The notes under the pieces were generated by a model, which did no database searches, was not told where the DNA came from, and was given only the letters and a program-made list of their open reading frames with translations. From the NCBI RefSeq assembly GCF_001423745.1, contig NZ_LMPC01000027.1:114039-178038 (forward strand): a stretch of DNA of 64,000 nt, read 5' to 3'. Of this stretch, positions 41,548 through 49,670 are shown one piece after another (positions within the stretch are counted from its first letter, which is position 1; the number at the start of each line of letters is the position of its first letter). The DNA comes from Arthrobacter sp. Leaf337. GTDB taxonomy: Bacteria > Actinomycetota > Actinomycetes > Actinomycetales > Micrococcaceae. The position numbers and the translations under genes are program-made.

Positions 41548-42492
41548 ATGGCTAGCACCACCCCTGCGGCCGTTTCAGTGGCCGGGCTGCGCAAGGCATA
41601 TGGCAGCAAGGAAGTCCTTAACGGCGTTGACCTCGCCGTTCCGGCGGGAACCGTGTTCGCCCTCCTCGGCCCGAACGGCGCCGGCAAAACCACCATCGTC
41701 CACATCCTGTCCACGTTGATCCGCGCCGACGGCGGGGAGGTCGCGGTGGGAGGTTTCGACGTCGGGCGCCAGGCCGACGAGGTGCGCGGGAAGATCGGGC
41801 TGACCGGGCAGTTCTCGGCCGTGGACGGCCTGCTCACGGGCGAGGAAAACCTGGCCCTGATGGGCAGGCTCCGGCACCTCCAGCCGGCCGAGCTCAAGCG
41901 CCGCACGGCAGAGCTTCTGGAAACGTTCGACCTTGTTGCGGCAGCCAAGCAGCCCCTTGCCACGTACTCGGGCGGCATGCGGCGGCGGCTGGATTTGGCC
42001 ATGACCCTCATAGGCGATCCCGAGATCATTTTCCTGGACGAACCGACCACGGGCCTGGATCCCCGGAGCCGCCGCGCCATGTGGGAGATCATCCAGGGAC
42101 TCGTGGCCCGCGGCCTCACCATCTTCCTGACCACCCAGTACTTGGACGAAGCAGACCAGCTTGCCGACACCATCGCGGTACTGGACCAGGGCCGGATCGT
42201 GGCCCAGGGCACCCCCGCCGAGCTGAAGCGGCTCGTCCCGGGCGGGCACATCCGCCTCACGTTCGGTGACCTGGCCGCTTTGGAGCGGGCCGCCGTCGTG
42301 CTCGATCCAAGCAACCGCGACGACGACGCCCTCACCCTGGACGTCGCCGGCGACGACGGCGTCCGGTCCTTGAAGGACGTGCTGGACCGTCTGGAGCGCG
42401 CCGCCGTGGATGTGGCCGACCTGTCAGTCCACACGCCCAACCTGGACGACGTCTTCCTCGCCCTGACCAGCCAGAAGGAGAACGCACGATGA
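41548..42492 (+). CDS. ABC transporter ATP-binding protein, DrrA-like
   Basis: A 314-residue ATPase of the daunorubicin-resistance (DrrA) branch: Walker A LLGPNGAGKTTIVHIL, Q-loop TGQFSAVDGLLTGEENL, signature TYSGGMRRRLDLAM, Walker B IIFLDEPTTGLDPRSR, H-loop TTQYLDEADQLAD. The C-terminal extension ending in VDVADLSVHTPNLDDVFLALT is DrrA-specific. With the overlapping permease it forms an exporter for an unknown amphipathic compound. AAGGAGG precedes the ATG. Confidence 0.93.
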   Translation: MASTTPAAVSVAGLRKAYGSKEVLNGVDLAVPAGTVFALLGPNGAGKTTIVHILSTLIRADGGEVAVGGFDVGRQADEVRGKIGLTGQFSAVDGLLTGEENLALMGRLRHLQPAELKRRTAELLETFDLVAAAKQPLATYSGGMRRRLDLAMTLIGDPEIIFLDEPTTGLDPRSRRAMWEIIQGLVARGLTIFLTTQYLDEADQLADTIAVLDQGRIVAQGTPAELKRLVPGGHIRLTFGDLAALERAAVVLDPSNRDDDALTLDVAGDDGVRSLKDVLDRLERAAVDVADLSVHTPNLDDVFLALTSQKENAR

Positions 42493-43277
42493 GCACCGTC
42501 AGCTATGCAGCCAGTGACGCGGCAACCATGCTGCGCCGGAACCTCAAACACGTGCTCCGCTACCCCTCGATCCCGCTGTTCGTCGCGGGGACCCCGATCA
42601 TATTCCTGTTGCTCTTCGTGTACGTCCTCGGCGGGACGCTGGGCTCGGGACTGGGCGGCGGCAGGGATGACTACCTTGCGTACATTGTGCCGGGCGTGCT
42701 GATGCTCACCCTCACCGGGGGTGCGACGGGAACCGCCATCTCGGTGTCCACGGACATGACCGAAGGCATCGTGGCCCGTTTCCGCACCATGGCAATCTCC
42801 AGGGGCGCCGTTCTCACCGGCCATGTCCTGGGCAGCCTCATCCAAACCATGGCCGCCATGCTGCTGGTGGCGGCCGTGGCGGTGCTGATCGGCTTCCGGC
42901 CCACAGGTTCCCCGGCAGGCTGGCTCGGAGCCCTGGGCGTGCTGACGCTCATCGCATTCTCCGTGACCTGGTTGTCCGTGGCCATGGGCATCAACGCCAA
43001 GAGCGTCGAAACAGCAAGCAACCAGCCCATGATTTTCCTGCTGCTGCCGTTCCTGGGCAGCGGCTTCGTGCCGACGGAGTCCATGCCAGACGCGTTGCGC
43101 TGGTTCGCCGACGTGCAGCCGTTCACGCCGTTCATCGAAGCCGTCCGCGGGCTTCTGATGGGCACACCCGTGGAGGCCGGCACCATGCTTGCCGCGCTTG
43201 CCTGGTGCGCAGTGTTCAGCGTGGGCGGGTATGTGTGGGCGCTGTGGCTTTACAACCGCAAGTCCGTCCGGGCCTAG
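42489..43277 (+). CDS. ABC transporter permease, DrrB-like (ABC-2 type)
   Basis: A 262-residue integral membrane protein with six helices of the ABC-2 type (RNLKHVLRYPSIPLFVAGTPIIFLLLFVYVLGG, DYLAYIVPGVLMLTLTGGATGTAISV, then FRTMAISRGAVLTGHVLGSL). It is coupled to the ATPase by ATGA. The final helix ends in WALWLYNRKSVRA. It transports outward with the DrrA-like ATPase. The operon ends at the convergent stem-loop at 43292. Confidence 0.92.
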   Translation: MSTVSYAASDAATMLRRNLKHVLRYPSIPLFVAGTPIIFLLLFVYVLGGTLGSGLGGGRDDYLAYIVPGVLMLTLTGGATGTAISVSTDMTEGIVARFRTMAISRGAVLTGHVLGSLIQTMAAMLLVAAVAVLIGFRPTGSPAGWLGALGVLTLIAFSVTWLSVAMGINAKSVETASNQPMIFLLLPFLGSGFVPTESMPDALRWFADVQPFTPFIEAVRGLLMGTPVEAGTMLAALAWCAVFSVGGYVWALWLYNRKSVRA

Positions 43278-43291
43278 CCGGCCGCGTGCGG

Positions 43292-43314
43292 GCCTGGGGC
43301 GCACCGCCCCAGGC
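43292..43314. terminator. Stem-loop between converging drrB-like and mntC-like genes
   Basis: GCCTGGGGCG and CGCCCCAGGC form a perfect 10-bp stem with a three-base loop. Confidence 0.7.
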
Positions 43315-43331
43315 ACGCGCCGCCGTCGTAC
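43313..43331 (+). repeat. 19-bp dispersed repeat, copy 1
   Basis: GCACGCGCCGCCGTCGTAC is identical at 46944-46962, and its 3' part resembles bases 33059-33076. Confidence 0.55.
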
Positions 43332-43334
43332 ACC

Positions 43335-44210
43335 TCAGGCGGCGAGTGCCACTGCCTTCCGGCGGCGGGCCTTCGCCAGCCGGGTGCCAATCAGCCCCTG
43401 GCGCGGGCTGAACAGGTAGACGACGGCGAAGATGGCACCCTGGGTGAGCACCACCATGGCACCGGAGGCGGTGTCCAGGTAGTAGCTGAGGTAGATGCCG
43501 GCGATCGAGCACACGGCGGAGACCACCGGGGCGATCACCAGCATGCGGGAGAACCGGTCCGTCAGCAGGTACGCCGTGGCCCCGGGGATGATCAGCATGG
43601 CCACCACCAGCACCACCCCGACCGTCTGCAGGGCCACCACGGAGGTCAGCGCGAGGAGCCCCAGCAGCAGCGCCCCCAGCCGTTTCGGCGACAGCCCGAT
43701 GGCGTGGGCGTGCGTGGGATCGAAGGCGTACAGCGTAAGGTCGCGGCGCTTGAGGATCAGGATGGCGAACGCCACCACACCCAGCACCAGGACCTGGATG
43801 AGGTCCGGGATGCTGACGCCGAGCAGGTTGCCGAAGATGATGTGGTTCAGGTCGGTCTGGCTGGGCGTGACGGAGATGAGCACCAGGCCCAGGGCGAACA
43901 GCGAGGTGAACACGATGCCGATCGCCGCGTCCTCCTTCACCCGGCTGGTGTTCCGGACCACCCCGATCAGGGTGACGGCGATCAGCGCGAACACCAGCGC
44001 CCCCAGGGCAAACGGCGCGCCCACGATGTAGGCCAGCACGACGCCGGGCAGCACGGCGTGGGACACGGCGTCGCCCATGAGCGACCAGCCGATCAGCACC
44101 AGCCAGCAGCTCAGCACGGCGCAGACAATGGCGGCGAGCGCGGTGGTGATGATGGCGCGCACCATGAAGTCGTAGCTCAAAGGTTCCAGCAGGATGTCGA
44201 AGAGGTCCAT
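43335..44210 (-). CDS. Metal ABC transporter permease (manganese/iron/zinc, ABC-3)
   Basis: A 291-residue ABC-3 family permease with about eight helices (DILLEPLSYDFMVRAIITTALAAIVCAVLSCWLVLIGWSLMGDAVSHAVLPGVVLAYIVG is the family start; DPTHAHAIGLSPKRLGALLLGLLALTSVVALQTVGVVLVVAMLIIPGATAYLLTDR is diagnostic). It is the third gene of the SBP-ATPase-permease operon, three bases after the ATPase gene. Metal: manganese or iron is more likely than zinc from the SitA-like binding protein. Confidence 0.92.
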   Translation of the reverse strand: MDLFDILLEPLSYDFMVRAIITTALAAIVCAVLSCWLVLIGWSLMGDAVSHAVLPGVVLAYIVGAPFALGALVFALIAVTLIGVVRNTSRVKEDAAIGIVFTSLFALGLVLISVTPSQTDLNHIIFGNLLGVSIPDLIQVLVLGVVAFAILILKRRDLTLYAFDPTHAHAIGLSPKRLGALLLGLLALTSVVALQTVGVVLVVAMLIIPGATAYLLTDRFSRMLVIAPVVSAVCSIAGIYLSYYLDTASGAMVVLTQGAIFAVVYLFSPRQGLIGTRLAKARRRKAVALAA

Positions 44211-44213
44211 GGC

Positions 44214-45041
44214 TTAGCTCCAGTCCTGTTGCTTGGAAAGGCGGCGCTCCGGGCCAACATCAAGCACCGGGCCGACATCAAGGTCCGGGACGTCCCGGGC
44301 CGGAAGGTCCCGGTTGAGGACGTCCAGGCCGAAGGCCATGGCCAGGTGCTCGGGCTGCAGGACCACTTCGGGCGGCCCGTGCATCAGGACCTTGCGCATC
44401 AGCAGCACGGCTTCGTCGCACAGCTGCGGCAGGGCGTGGAGGTCGTGCGTGGAGATGAGGATGGTGCAGCCGTCCGAGGCAAGTTCCCGCAGCAGGCGGG
44501 TGATGGTGGCTTCGGAGCGCTTGTCCACCCCGGCGAACGGCTCGTCCAGGAGCATCATGGTGGCGCCCTGGGCGATGCCCCGGGCCACGAACGCGCGCTT
44601 CTTCTGGCCGCCGGACAGCTGGCCGATCTGCCGGTTCGCGAACTCGGACAGTTCCACCCGGTCCAGGGCGAGGTCGACGGCGGCGCGGTCCGCCTTGGAG
44701 GGGCGCCGGGTGAACCCCTGGTGCCCGTAGCGGCCCATCATCACCACGTCGCGGACGGACAGCGGGAACTGCCAGTCCACGTCCTCGCTCTGCGGGACGT
44801 AGCCGATTCCCCCCTCCTTGCGCGCCTTGGCAGGTGACTGGCCATTGATGAGGACGCGGCCGGCGTCGGGCTTGATCATTCCCATGATCACCTTGAACAG
44901 CGTGGACTTGCCCGAGCCGTTCATGCCGATCAGGCCGCAGATCCGGGCCGTGTCCAGGCTGAGCGATGCTGCGTCCAGCGCCAGGACTTCGCCGTAGTGG
45001 ACGGTGACGTTTTCAACGAGGATGGCCGGTTGTCGGCTCAT
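44214..45041 (-). CDS. Metal ABC transporter ATP-binding protein
   Basis: A 275-residue ATPase: Walker A GLIGMNGSGKSTLFKVIMG, Q-loop VPQSEDVDWQFPLSVRDVVMMGRYG, signature QLSGGQKKRAFVARGIAQG and Walker B MMLLDEPFAGVD. The GYVPQSEDVDWQFP stretch is typical of SitB/MntB. Its ATG overlaps the SBP stop (ATGA). The C-terminal extension after residue 240 is low in conservation. Confidence 0.93.
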   Translation of the reverse strand: MSRQPAILVENVTVHYGEVLALDAASLSLDTARICGLIGMNGSGKSTLFKVIMGMIKPDAGRVLINGQSPAKARKEGGIGYVPQSEDVDWQFPLSVRDVVMMGRYGHQGFTRRPSKADRAAVDLALDRVELSEFANRQIGQLSGGQKKRAFVARGIAQGATMMLLDEPFAGVDKRSEATITRLLRELASDGCTILISTHDLHALPQLCDEAVLLMRKVLMHGPPEVVLQPEHLAMAFGLDVLNRDLPARDVPDLDVGPVLDVGPERRLSKQQDWS

Positions 45042-46018
45042 GATGCCGCTCCCGCAGTGGCAGTAACCAGTGCTTCGGTGATGAGTTTGGAGTCGTGCCG
45101 GATGAGGTCCAGATACGTGGGCACGGGGCCGTCCGCCTCGGACAGCGAGTCAACGTAGAGCACGCCGCCGAATTTCGCACCCGTGGCTCCCACCACCTGG
45201 CGCATGGGGGCGTCGGACACCGTGGACTCACAGAAGACGGCCGGGACCTTGTTGGCCTTGACGAATTCGATGGCCCGGGCGATCTGCTGCGGCGTGGCCT
45301 GCTGTTCGGCGTTGACTGCCCAGATGTACACCTCCTTGAGGCCGGCGTCGCGGGTCAGGTAGGAGAAGGCACCTTCGCAGGTCACCAGGGCACGCTGCGC
45401 CGCGGGGACGGTTGCGAGCTTCTGCACCATCTCGTCCTTCACCGCCTGCAGTTTGGCCTTGTAGGCCGCACCGTTCGCCTCGAACGTGGCGGCATTCTCC
45501 GGATCAAGCTCTGAGAACGCCTTCACCATGTTGTCCACGTAGATCTGCACGTTTACCGGCGACATCCAGGCGTGCGGATTCGGCTTGCCCTGGTAGGAGT
45601 CCTCGCTGATGGACATGACCTTCACGCCCTCGCTCACCACGGCGTGCGGGACATCCAGGCCCTCGACGAACTGGGCAAACCAGGCTTCCAGGTTCAGGCC
45701 GTTGTCCAGGATCAGGTCCGCTTTCGAAGCCTTCCGGATGTCGCCGGGCGTGGGCTCGTAGCCGTGGATTTCGGCGCCGGCCTTGGTGATGGATTCGACC
45801 TGCAGCTTGTCCCCTGCCACGTTCTGGGCGACGTCGGCCAGCACGGTGAAAGTGGTCAGCACCACGGGCTTCTCATCGCCGGGTCCCTGGCCCGGGGCGG
45901 CACCCCCGCACGCGGCCAGTGACAGGAAGAGTAAAGCGGCGACGACGGCGGCTCCGGCAGAGCGAAGGAAACCGGTTCGGCGGACTACTTTGGCGCACCG
46001 AAACAGAAATTTAGGCAT
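45038..46018 (-). CDS. Metal ABC transporter substrate-binding lipoprotein (SitA/MntA-like)
   Basis: A 326-residue TroA/PsaA-type binding protein that captures Mn2+ or Fe2+ outside the membrane. Lipobox: LFLSLAACGG, Cys acylated. Ligand boxes: TKAGAEIHGYEPTPGD (His), NPHAWMSP (His), CEGAFSYL (Glu) and DSLSEADGPVPTYLD (Asp); two His, Glu and Asp favour Mn/Fe over Zn. The ATG at 46018 overlaps a DtxR/MntR-like palindrome, so a later GTG or a leaderless transcript is possible. The first of a three-gene operon. Confidence 0.9.
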   Translation of the reverse strand: MPKFLFRCAKVVRRTGFLRSAGAAVVAALLFLSLAACGGAAPGQGPGDEKPVVLTTFTVLADVAQNVAGDKLQVESITKAGAEIHGYEPTPGDIRKASKADLILDNGLNLEAWFAQFVEGLDVPHAVVSEGVKVMSISEDSYQGKPNPHAWMSPVNVQIYVDNMVKAFSELDPENAATFEANGAAYKAKLQAVKDEMVQKLATVPAAQRALVTCEGAFSYLTRDAGLKEVYIWAVNAEQQATPQQIARAIEFVKANKVPAVFCESTVSDAPMRQVVGATGAKFGGVLYVDSLSEADGPVPTYLDLIRHDSKLITEALVTATAGAAS

Positions 46019-46024
46019 ACCGAA
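46010..46024 (-). promoter_or_regulatory. DtxR/MntR-like operator over the start of the metal transporter operon
   Basis: TTTAGG-CAT-ACCGAA is an imperfect palindrome of the type bound by DtxR/MntR metalloregulators. It contains the CAT that is the complement of the proposed ATG. It implies Mn/Fe repression; the regulator is not in the window. Confidence 0.5.
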
Positions 46025-46073
46025 TATTCTACCGGGCGCCGTAACGCCACTGCAACGCCGGGCCCCCGCTCCA

Positions 46074-46139
46074 CCCAACTGACTCGCACTTAACGTCGTC
46101 ATTTGCCGTTTTCACGACGTCAGCTGCCAGTCAGTTGGG
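46074..46139. repeat. Nested inverted repeats between the metal transporter and CPBP genes
   Basis: Outer arms CCCAACTGACT (46074-46084) and AGTCAGTTGGG (46129-46139) are perfect complements; inner arms ACGTCGT (46093-46099) and ACGACGT (46114-46120) are too. The element lies upstream of both divergent genes and could be a cruciform or REP-like element. The core CCCAACTGAC also occurs at 48393. Confidence 0.6.
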
Positions 46140-46144
46140 GAAGC

Positions 46145-46150
46145 TAGGCT
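46145..46150 (+). promoter_or_regulatory. -10 box of leaderless CPBP protease gene
   Basis: TAGGCT, six bases, then the ATG at 46157. Confidence 0.55.
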
Positions 46151-46156
46151 GGACAC

Positions 46157-46918
46157 ATGGGAACAGCTGTCCGCAATTCCCCGGCGCCACGGCCGGAGCT
46201 CTACCGTTTTTCCGTGCTCGACTACACCACCGTGGGGCTCTACGTGGCCGTCGCGGCACTCTTTGCCGTAGCCGGACCGCTGCTGCAGCCGTTGCTGCTG
46301 CAGCTGTCCCCGGACCCCACCGTGGCCGTGTACTCGGTCAACCTGCTGTTCTACGGCGGCGTGGGGATCCTGGCCGTGGCCGCTGCCCGCCATGTCGCCG
46401 CCCGCGACCTCCGGGTGCTGGCCACCAGGCCGTGGTTCACGCTGATCATGATCCCGGTGGCAGTGGTGGCCATGCTGATCCTGACCGCCATCCTGGTGGC
46501 CCTCACCGGACCCGTGCAGGGCTCCGCCAACCAGGCCAACGTGCAGGCACTCGTGCAACACGTGCCGCCGTGGCTGATCGTGCCCCTGCTGGTCATTGTG
46601 GGCCCGTTCGTGGAGGAGTACATCTTCCGCCACCTGCTGATCGGCAAGCTGAGCCGGCGCGTCAACATCTGGGTATGCTGCGTCCTGTCCACTTTCCTCT
46701 TCGCAGCACTGCACATCGTGGGCCAGGAAACGCTGACCCTGCCCGTTCTGATGCCATATCTCGCCATGGGCGCCACGCTGGTGTTCGTCTACGTGTGGAC
46801 CGGGAAGAACCTGATGTTCTCCTACTTTGTGCACGCCGCAAAGAACCTGTTGGCCGTAGTGTTCATCTACGCCATCCCGCCCGAACTGATGGAGCAGCTG
46901 CAGCAGGTCCAGCCCTAG
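46157..46918 (+). CDS. CPBP family intramembrane glutamic endopeptidase
   Basis: A 253-residue membrane protein with seven to eight helices. The Abi/CPBP (Rce1-like) active-site motifs are present: EEYIFRHLLIG (EExxxR), FLFAALHIVGQ (FxxxH) and YFVHAAKNLLA (HxxxN). Bacterial members cleave membrane substrates or act in prenylated-peptide processing, but targets are rarely known. The ATG at 46157 fits a leaderless message. Confidence 0.9.
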   Translation: MGTAVRNSPAPRPELYRFSVLDYTTVGLYVAVAALFAVAGPLLQPLLLQLSPDPTVAVYSVNLLFYGGVGILAVAAARHVAARDLRVLATRPWFTLIMIPVAVVAMLILTAILVALTGPVQGSANQANVQALVQHVPPWLIVPLLVIVGPFVEEYIFRHLLIGKLSRRVNIWVCCVLSTFLFAALHIVGQETLTLPVLMPYLAMGATLVFVYVWTGKNLMFSYFVHAAKNLLAVVFIYAIPPELMEQLQQVQP

Positions 46919-46943
46919 CAGTCGCAACGCTCCCCCTACCGCC

Positions 46944-46962
46944 GCACGCGCCGCCGTCGTAC
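46944..46962 (+). repeat. 19-bp dispersed repeat, copy 2
   Basis: Identical to 43313-43331 and located just before the VOC protein gene. Confidence 0.55.
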
Positions 46963-46971
46963 TTTTGGGTA

Positions 46972-47412
46972 ATGGGACTCAACATTCAGATCGTCATCGA
47001 CTGCAAGAACCCGCACGAGCTCGCCGACTGGTGGGCGGAAACCCTGGACTGGGCCGTGGAGCCTCACGACGAGGCCTTCATCCGGTCCATGATCGAGCAG
47101 GGGTACGCCACCGAAGCCGAGACCAAAACCCACAAGGGCAAGCTGGTCTGGGAGGCCGGCGCCGCAATCCGGCCGGTGGAAGAGCTCGACGTCAAGGCGC
47201 CGGAGCGCCGCCTGCTGTTCCAGACCGCGCCCGAGGAAAAGACCGTCAAGAACCGGGTGCACTGGGATGTCCGCCTTGCCGGCAGGGACAAGGACGAGGT
47301 GCGCAAAGAGCTGGAGGCACGCGGCGCAACCTTCCTCTGGACGGCCAGCCAGGGGCCGCACGAATGGCACACCATGGCGGACCCCGAAGGCAACGAGTTC
47401 TGCATCAGCTGA
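46972..47412 (+). CDS. VOC family protein
   Basis: A 146-residue VOC-fold protein: LNIQIVIDCKNPHELADWWAETLDWAVE, strand KNRVHWDVRLAGRDKDEVRKELEARGATFLW, and the closing WHTMADPEGNEFCIS (D-P-E-G-N-E-F, typical of the glyoxalase-like group). There is no Shine-Dalgarno sequence before the ATG at 46972. It lies 21 bp upstream of menB on the same strand. Substrate unknown. Confidence 0.87.
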   Translation: MGLNIQIVIDCKNPHELADWWAETLDWAVEPHDEAFIRSMIEQGYATEAETKTHKGKLVWEAGAAIRPVEELDVKAPERRLLFQTAPEEKTVKNRVHWDVRLAGRDKDEVRKELEARGATFLWTASQGPHEWHTMADPEGNEFCIS

Positions 47413-47421
47413 GGCGATTAC

Positions 47422-47427
47422 TAGACT
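47422..47427 (+). promoter_or_regulatory. -10 box of leaderless menB
   Basis: TAGACT, six bases, then the GTG at 47434. The hexamer is the same as before the PLDc_N gene. Confidence 0.55.
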
Positions 47428-47433
47428 CGGTCT

Positions 47434-48387
47434 GTGAGCAACGTATTTCCAGCCAAGGTATCCGACGTCTTTGACCCCTCCCGGTGGCGCACCGTGGCCG
47501 GCTTCGACGACTTCCAGGACATGACCTACCACCGGCAGGTGGAGCGGGATTCGGACGGCGCGGTGCTGCGCGACCTGCCCACGGTCCGGATCGCCTTCAA
47601 CCGCCCGGAAGTCCGCAACGCCTTCCGCCCCGGCACAGTGGACGAGCTCTACCGGGCCATGGACCACGCCCGCATGACCCCCAACGTGGCCACCGTGCTG
47701 CTGACCGGCAACGGGCCCTCGCCCAAGGACGGCGGGCACTCGTTCTGCTCGGGAGGCGACCAGCGGATCCGGGGGCGTGACGGGTACCGCTATGCAGAGG
47801 GCGAGACCAAGGAGACCATCGACCCCGCCCGTGCCGGCAGGCTGCACATCCTGGAAGTCCAGCGGCTCATGCGCACCATGCCCAAGGTGGTCATCGCCGT
47901 CGTCAACGGCTGGGCGGCCGGCGGGGGACACTCGCTGCACGTGGTCTCTGACCTCACCATCGCCTCGCGCCAGCACGGCAAGTTCAAGCAGACGGACGCC
48001 ACCGTGGGAAGTTTCGACGCCGGCTACGGCTCGGCGCTGCTGGCCCGCCAGATCGGGCAGAAGGCCGCCCGCGAGATCTTCTTCCTGGCCCGCGAATACT
48101 CGGCCGAGGACATGGTCCGGATGGGCGCAGTCAACGAAGCCGTGGACCACGAACGCCTTGAGGAAGTCGCCCTGGAGTACGCGGCGGACATCGCCCGGCA
48201 GTCGCCGCAGGCCATCCGCATGCTCAAGTTCGCCTTCAACCTGGCCGACGACGGCCTGGCCGGACAGCAGGTGTTCGCCGGCGAAGCGACCCGGCTGGCT
48301 TACATGACGGACGAGGCCGTGGAGGGCAAGGAAGCCTTCCTCGAGAAGCGCGACCCCGACTGGTCCCAGTTCCCGTACTACTTCTAA
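47434..48387 (+). CDS. menB: 1,4-dihydroxy-2-naphthoyl-CoA synthase
   Basis: A 317-residue crotonase-family enzyme that closes the second ring of o-succinylbenzoyl-CoA in menaquinone synthesis. Motifs: FNRPEVRNAFRPGTVDEL, SFCSGGDQRIRG, NGWAAGGGHSLHVVSDLTIAS, FKQTDATVGSFDAGYGSALLARQIG and the C-terminal EKRDPDWSQFPYYF. Actinobacterial MenB carries the N-terminal extension seen here. First of menB-menE-menA. Confidence 0.96.
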   Translation: MSNVFPAKVSDVFDPSRWRTVAGFDDFQDMTYHRQVERDSDGAVLRDLPTVRIAFNRPEVRNAFRPGTVDELYRAMDHARMTPNVATVLLTGNGPSPKDGGHSFCSGGDQRIRGRDGYRYAEGETKETIDPARAGRLHILEVQRLMRTMPKVVIAVVNGWAAGGGHSLHVVSDLTIASRQHGKFKQTDATVGSFDAGYGSALLARQIGQKAAREIFFLAREYSAEDMVRMGAVNEAVDHERLEEVALEYAADIARQSPQAIRMLKFAFNLADDGLAGQQVFAGEATRLAYMTDEAVEGKEAFLEKRDPDWSQFPYYF

Positions 48388-48416
48388 AGCCCGCCCAACT
48401 GACGAAGGCAGCCTCC

Positions 48417-49619
48417 GTGACCTCCCAGCCGCTGAACACTGAACCTGCAAACACCGAGCCGCCCAACACCGAGCCTCCCAACATCGAGCCCGCGCTCAAG
48501 GCGCTGGCGGACGCCCTCCACGGCGAGGGTCCCGCCGTCGAGCTTTCCGCCGACGCCGACGGCAATCTGGTGGTCTCCGCGGTGGAAACGCCGGGCTTCG
48601 AGGACGCCGCCGTGGTGGTCCGGACCTCCGGTTCCACCGGTGCCCCCAAGGCGACGGTCCTCACGGTGGAGGCCCTGGCGGCGTCCTCCGTGGCAACCGC
48701 CTTCGCACTCAAAGGCGAAGGCCAGTGGCTGCTGGCCCTGCCCGTGCAGTACGTGGCCGGCGTGCAGGTCCTGGTGCGCTCCCTTTTCGCCGGCACGCGG
48801 CCGTGGGCCATGGACCTCTCCGGCGGTTTCACGCCGGAAGCCTTCACCGCGGCCGCCCAGGAGCTCACGGACAAGATCCGGTTCACGTCCCTGGTACCCA
48901 CCCAGCTGCAGCGGCTGCTGGACTCGCCATCGGCCGAAACGCTGGCCGCCCTCCGCCGCTTCAACGGAATCCTGCTCGGCGGCGGCCCCGCCACACCTGA
49001 ACTGCTCGCCGCAGCCCGGGACGCCGGCGCGCGGGTGATCACCACCTATGGCTCCGCGGAAACCTGCGGCGGCTGCGTGTACGACGGCTTCCCGCTCGAG
49101 GACGTCCTTGCACGGGTCGACGGGGACGGCAGGATCCTGCTGGGCGGCGCCACCCTGGCCGCCGGCTACCTCGGCGACCCCGCCCTCACTGCGGACGCCT
49201 TCTTCGAGGAGGACGGGGTCCGCTGGTACCGCACCAGCGACCTCGGCTCCATCGACGCCACCGGGAAGCTCACCGTGCTGGGCCGCGCCGACGACGTCAT
49301 CATCACCGGAGGCGTCAAGGTATCCGCCACGCACGTGCAGGCCGAGCTGGAGAAGCTCGACGGCGTGCTGGCGGCTTTCGTGGCCGGCGTCCCGTCAGCG
49401 GAGTGGGGACAGGCAGTGGCGGCCTACGTCGCCGTGGACGACGCCACGCCCGCCGGCATCGAAGGCTTCACCGCGAAGCGGCACGATGCCCTGGGTGCCC
49501 TCGGCGCCCTGGCGCCCAAAACAGTCCTGGCTGCCGGAGACCTCATGATGCTGCCCAACGGCAAACCTGACCGCCTCGGCATGACCGTTCTGCTGGACGC
49601 CCTGCATCAGGGAAAATAG
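48417..49619 (+). CDS. menE: o-Succinylbenzoate--CoA ligase
   Basis: A 400-residue AMP-forming ligase that activates o-succinylbenzoate for MenB. Motifs: VVRTSGSTGAPKATVLTVEAL (P-loop), LLALPVQYVAGVQVLVRSLFAG, ITTYGSAETCGGCVYDG, YRTSDLGSIDATGKLTVLGRADDVIITGGVKV, and NGKPDRLGM (catalytic Lys). It is shorter than the E. coli protein, as usual in actinobacteria. The N-terminus has a small repeat (NTEPANTEPPNTEPPNIEP). It starts at GTG 48417 after AAGGCAG. Confidence 0.92.
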   Translation: MTSQPLNTEPANTEPPNTEPPNIEPALKALADALHGEGPAVELSADADGNLVVSAVETPGFEDAAVVVRTSGSTGAPKATVLTVEALAASSVATAFALKGEGQWLLALPVQYVAGVQVLVRSLFAGTRPWAMDLSGGFTPEAFTAAAQELTDKIRFTSLVPTQLQRLLDSPSAETLAALRRFNGILLGGGPATPELLAAARDAGARVITTYGSAETCGGCVYDGFPLEDVLARVDGDGRILLGGATLAAGYLGDPALTADAFFEEDGVRWYRTSDLGSIDATGKLTVLGRADDVIITGGVKVSATHVQAELEKLDGVLAAFVAGVPSAEWGQAVAAYVAVDDATPAGIEGFTAKRHDALGALGALAPKTVLAAGDLMMLPNGKPDRLGMTVLLDALHQGK

Positions 49620-49670
49620 AAAAGCTCTTCCCAAGCTGAACCGAACAACGAACCAATCGGAGTACTGACC

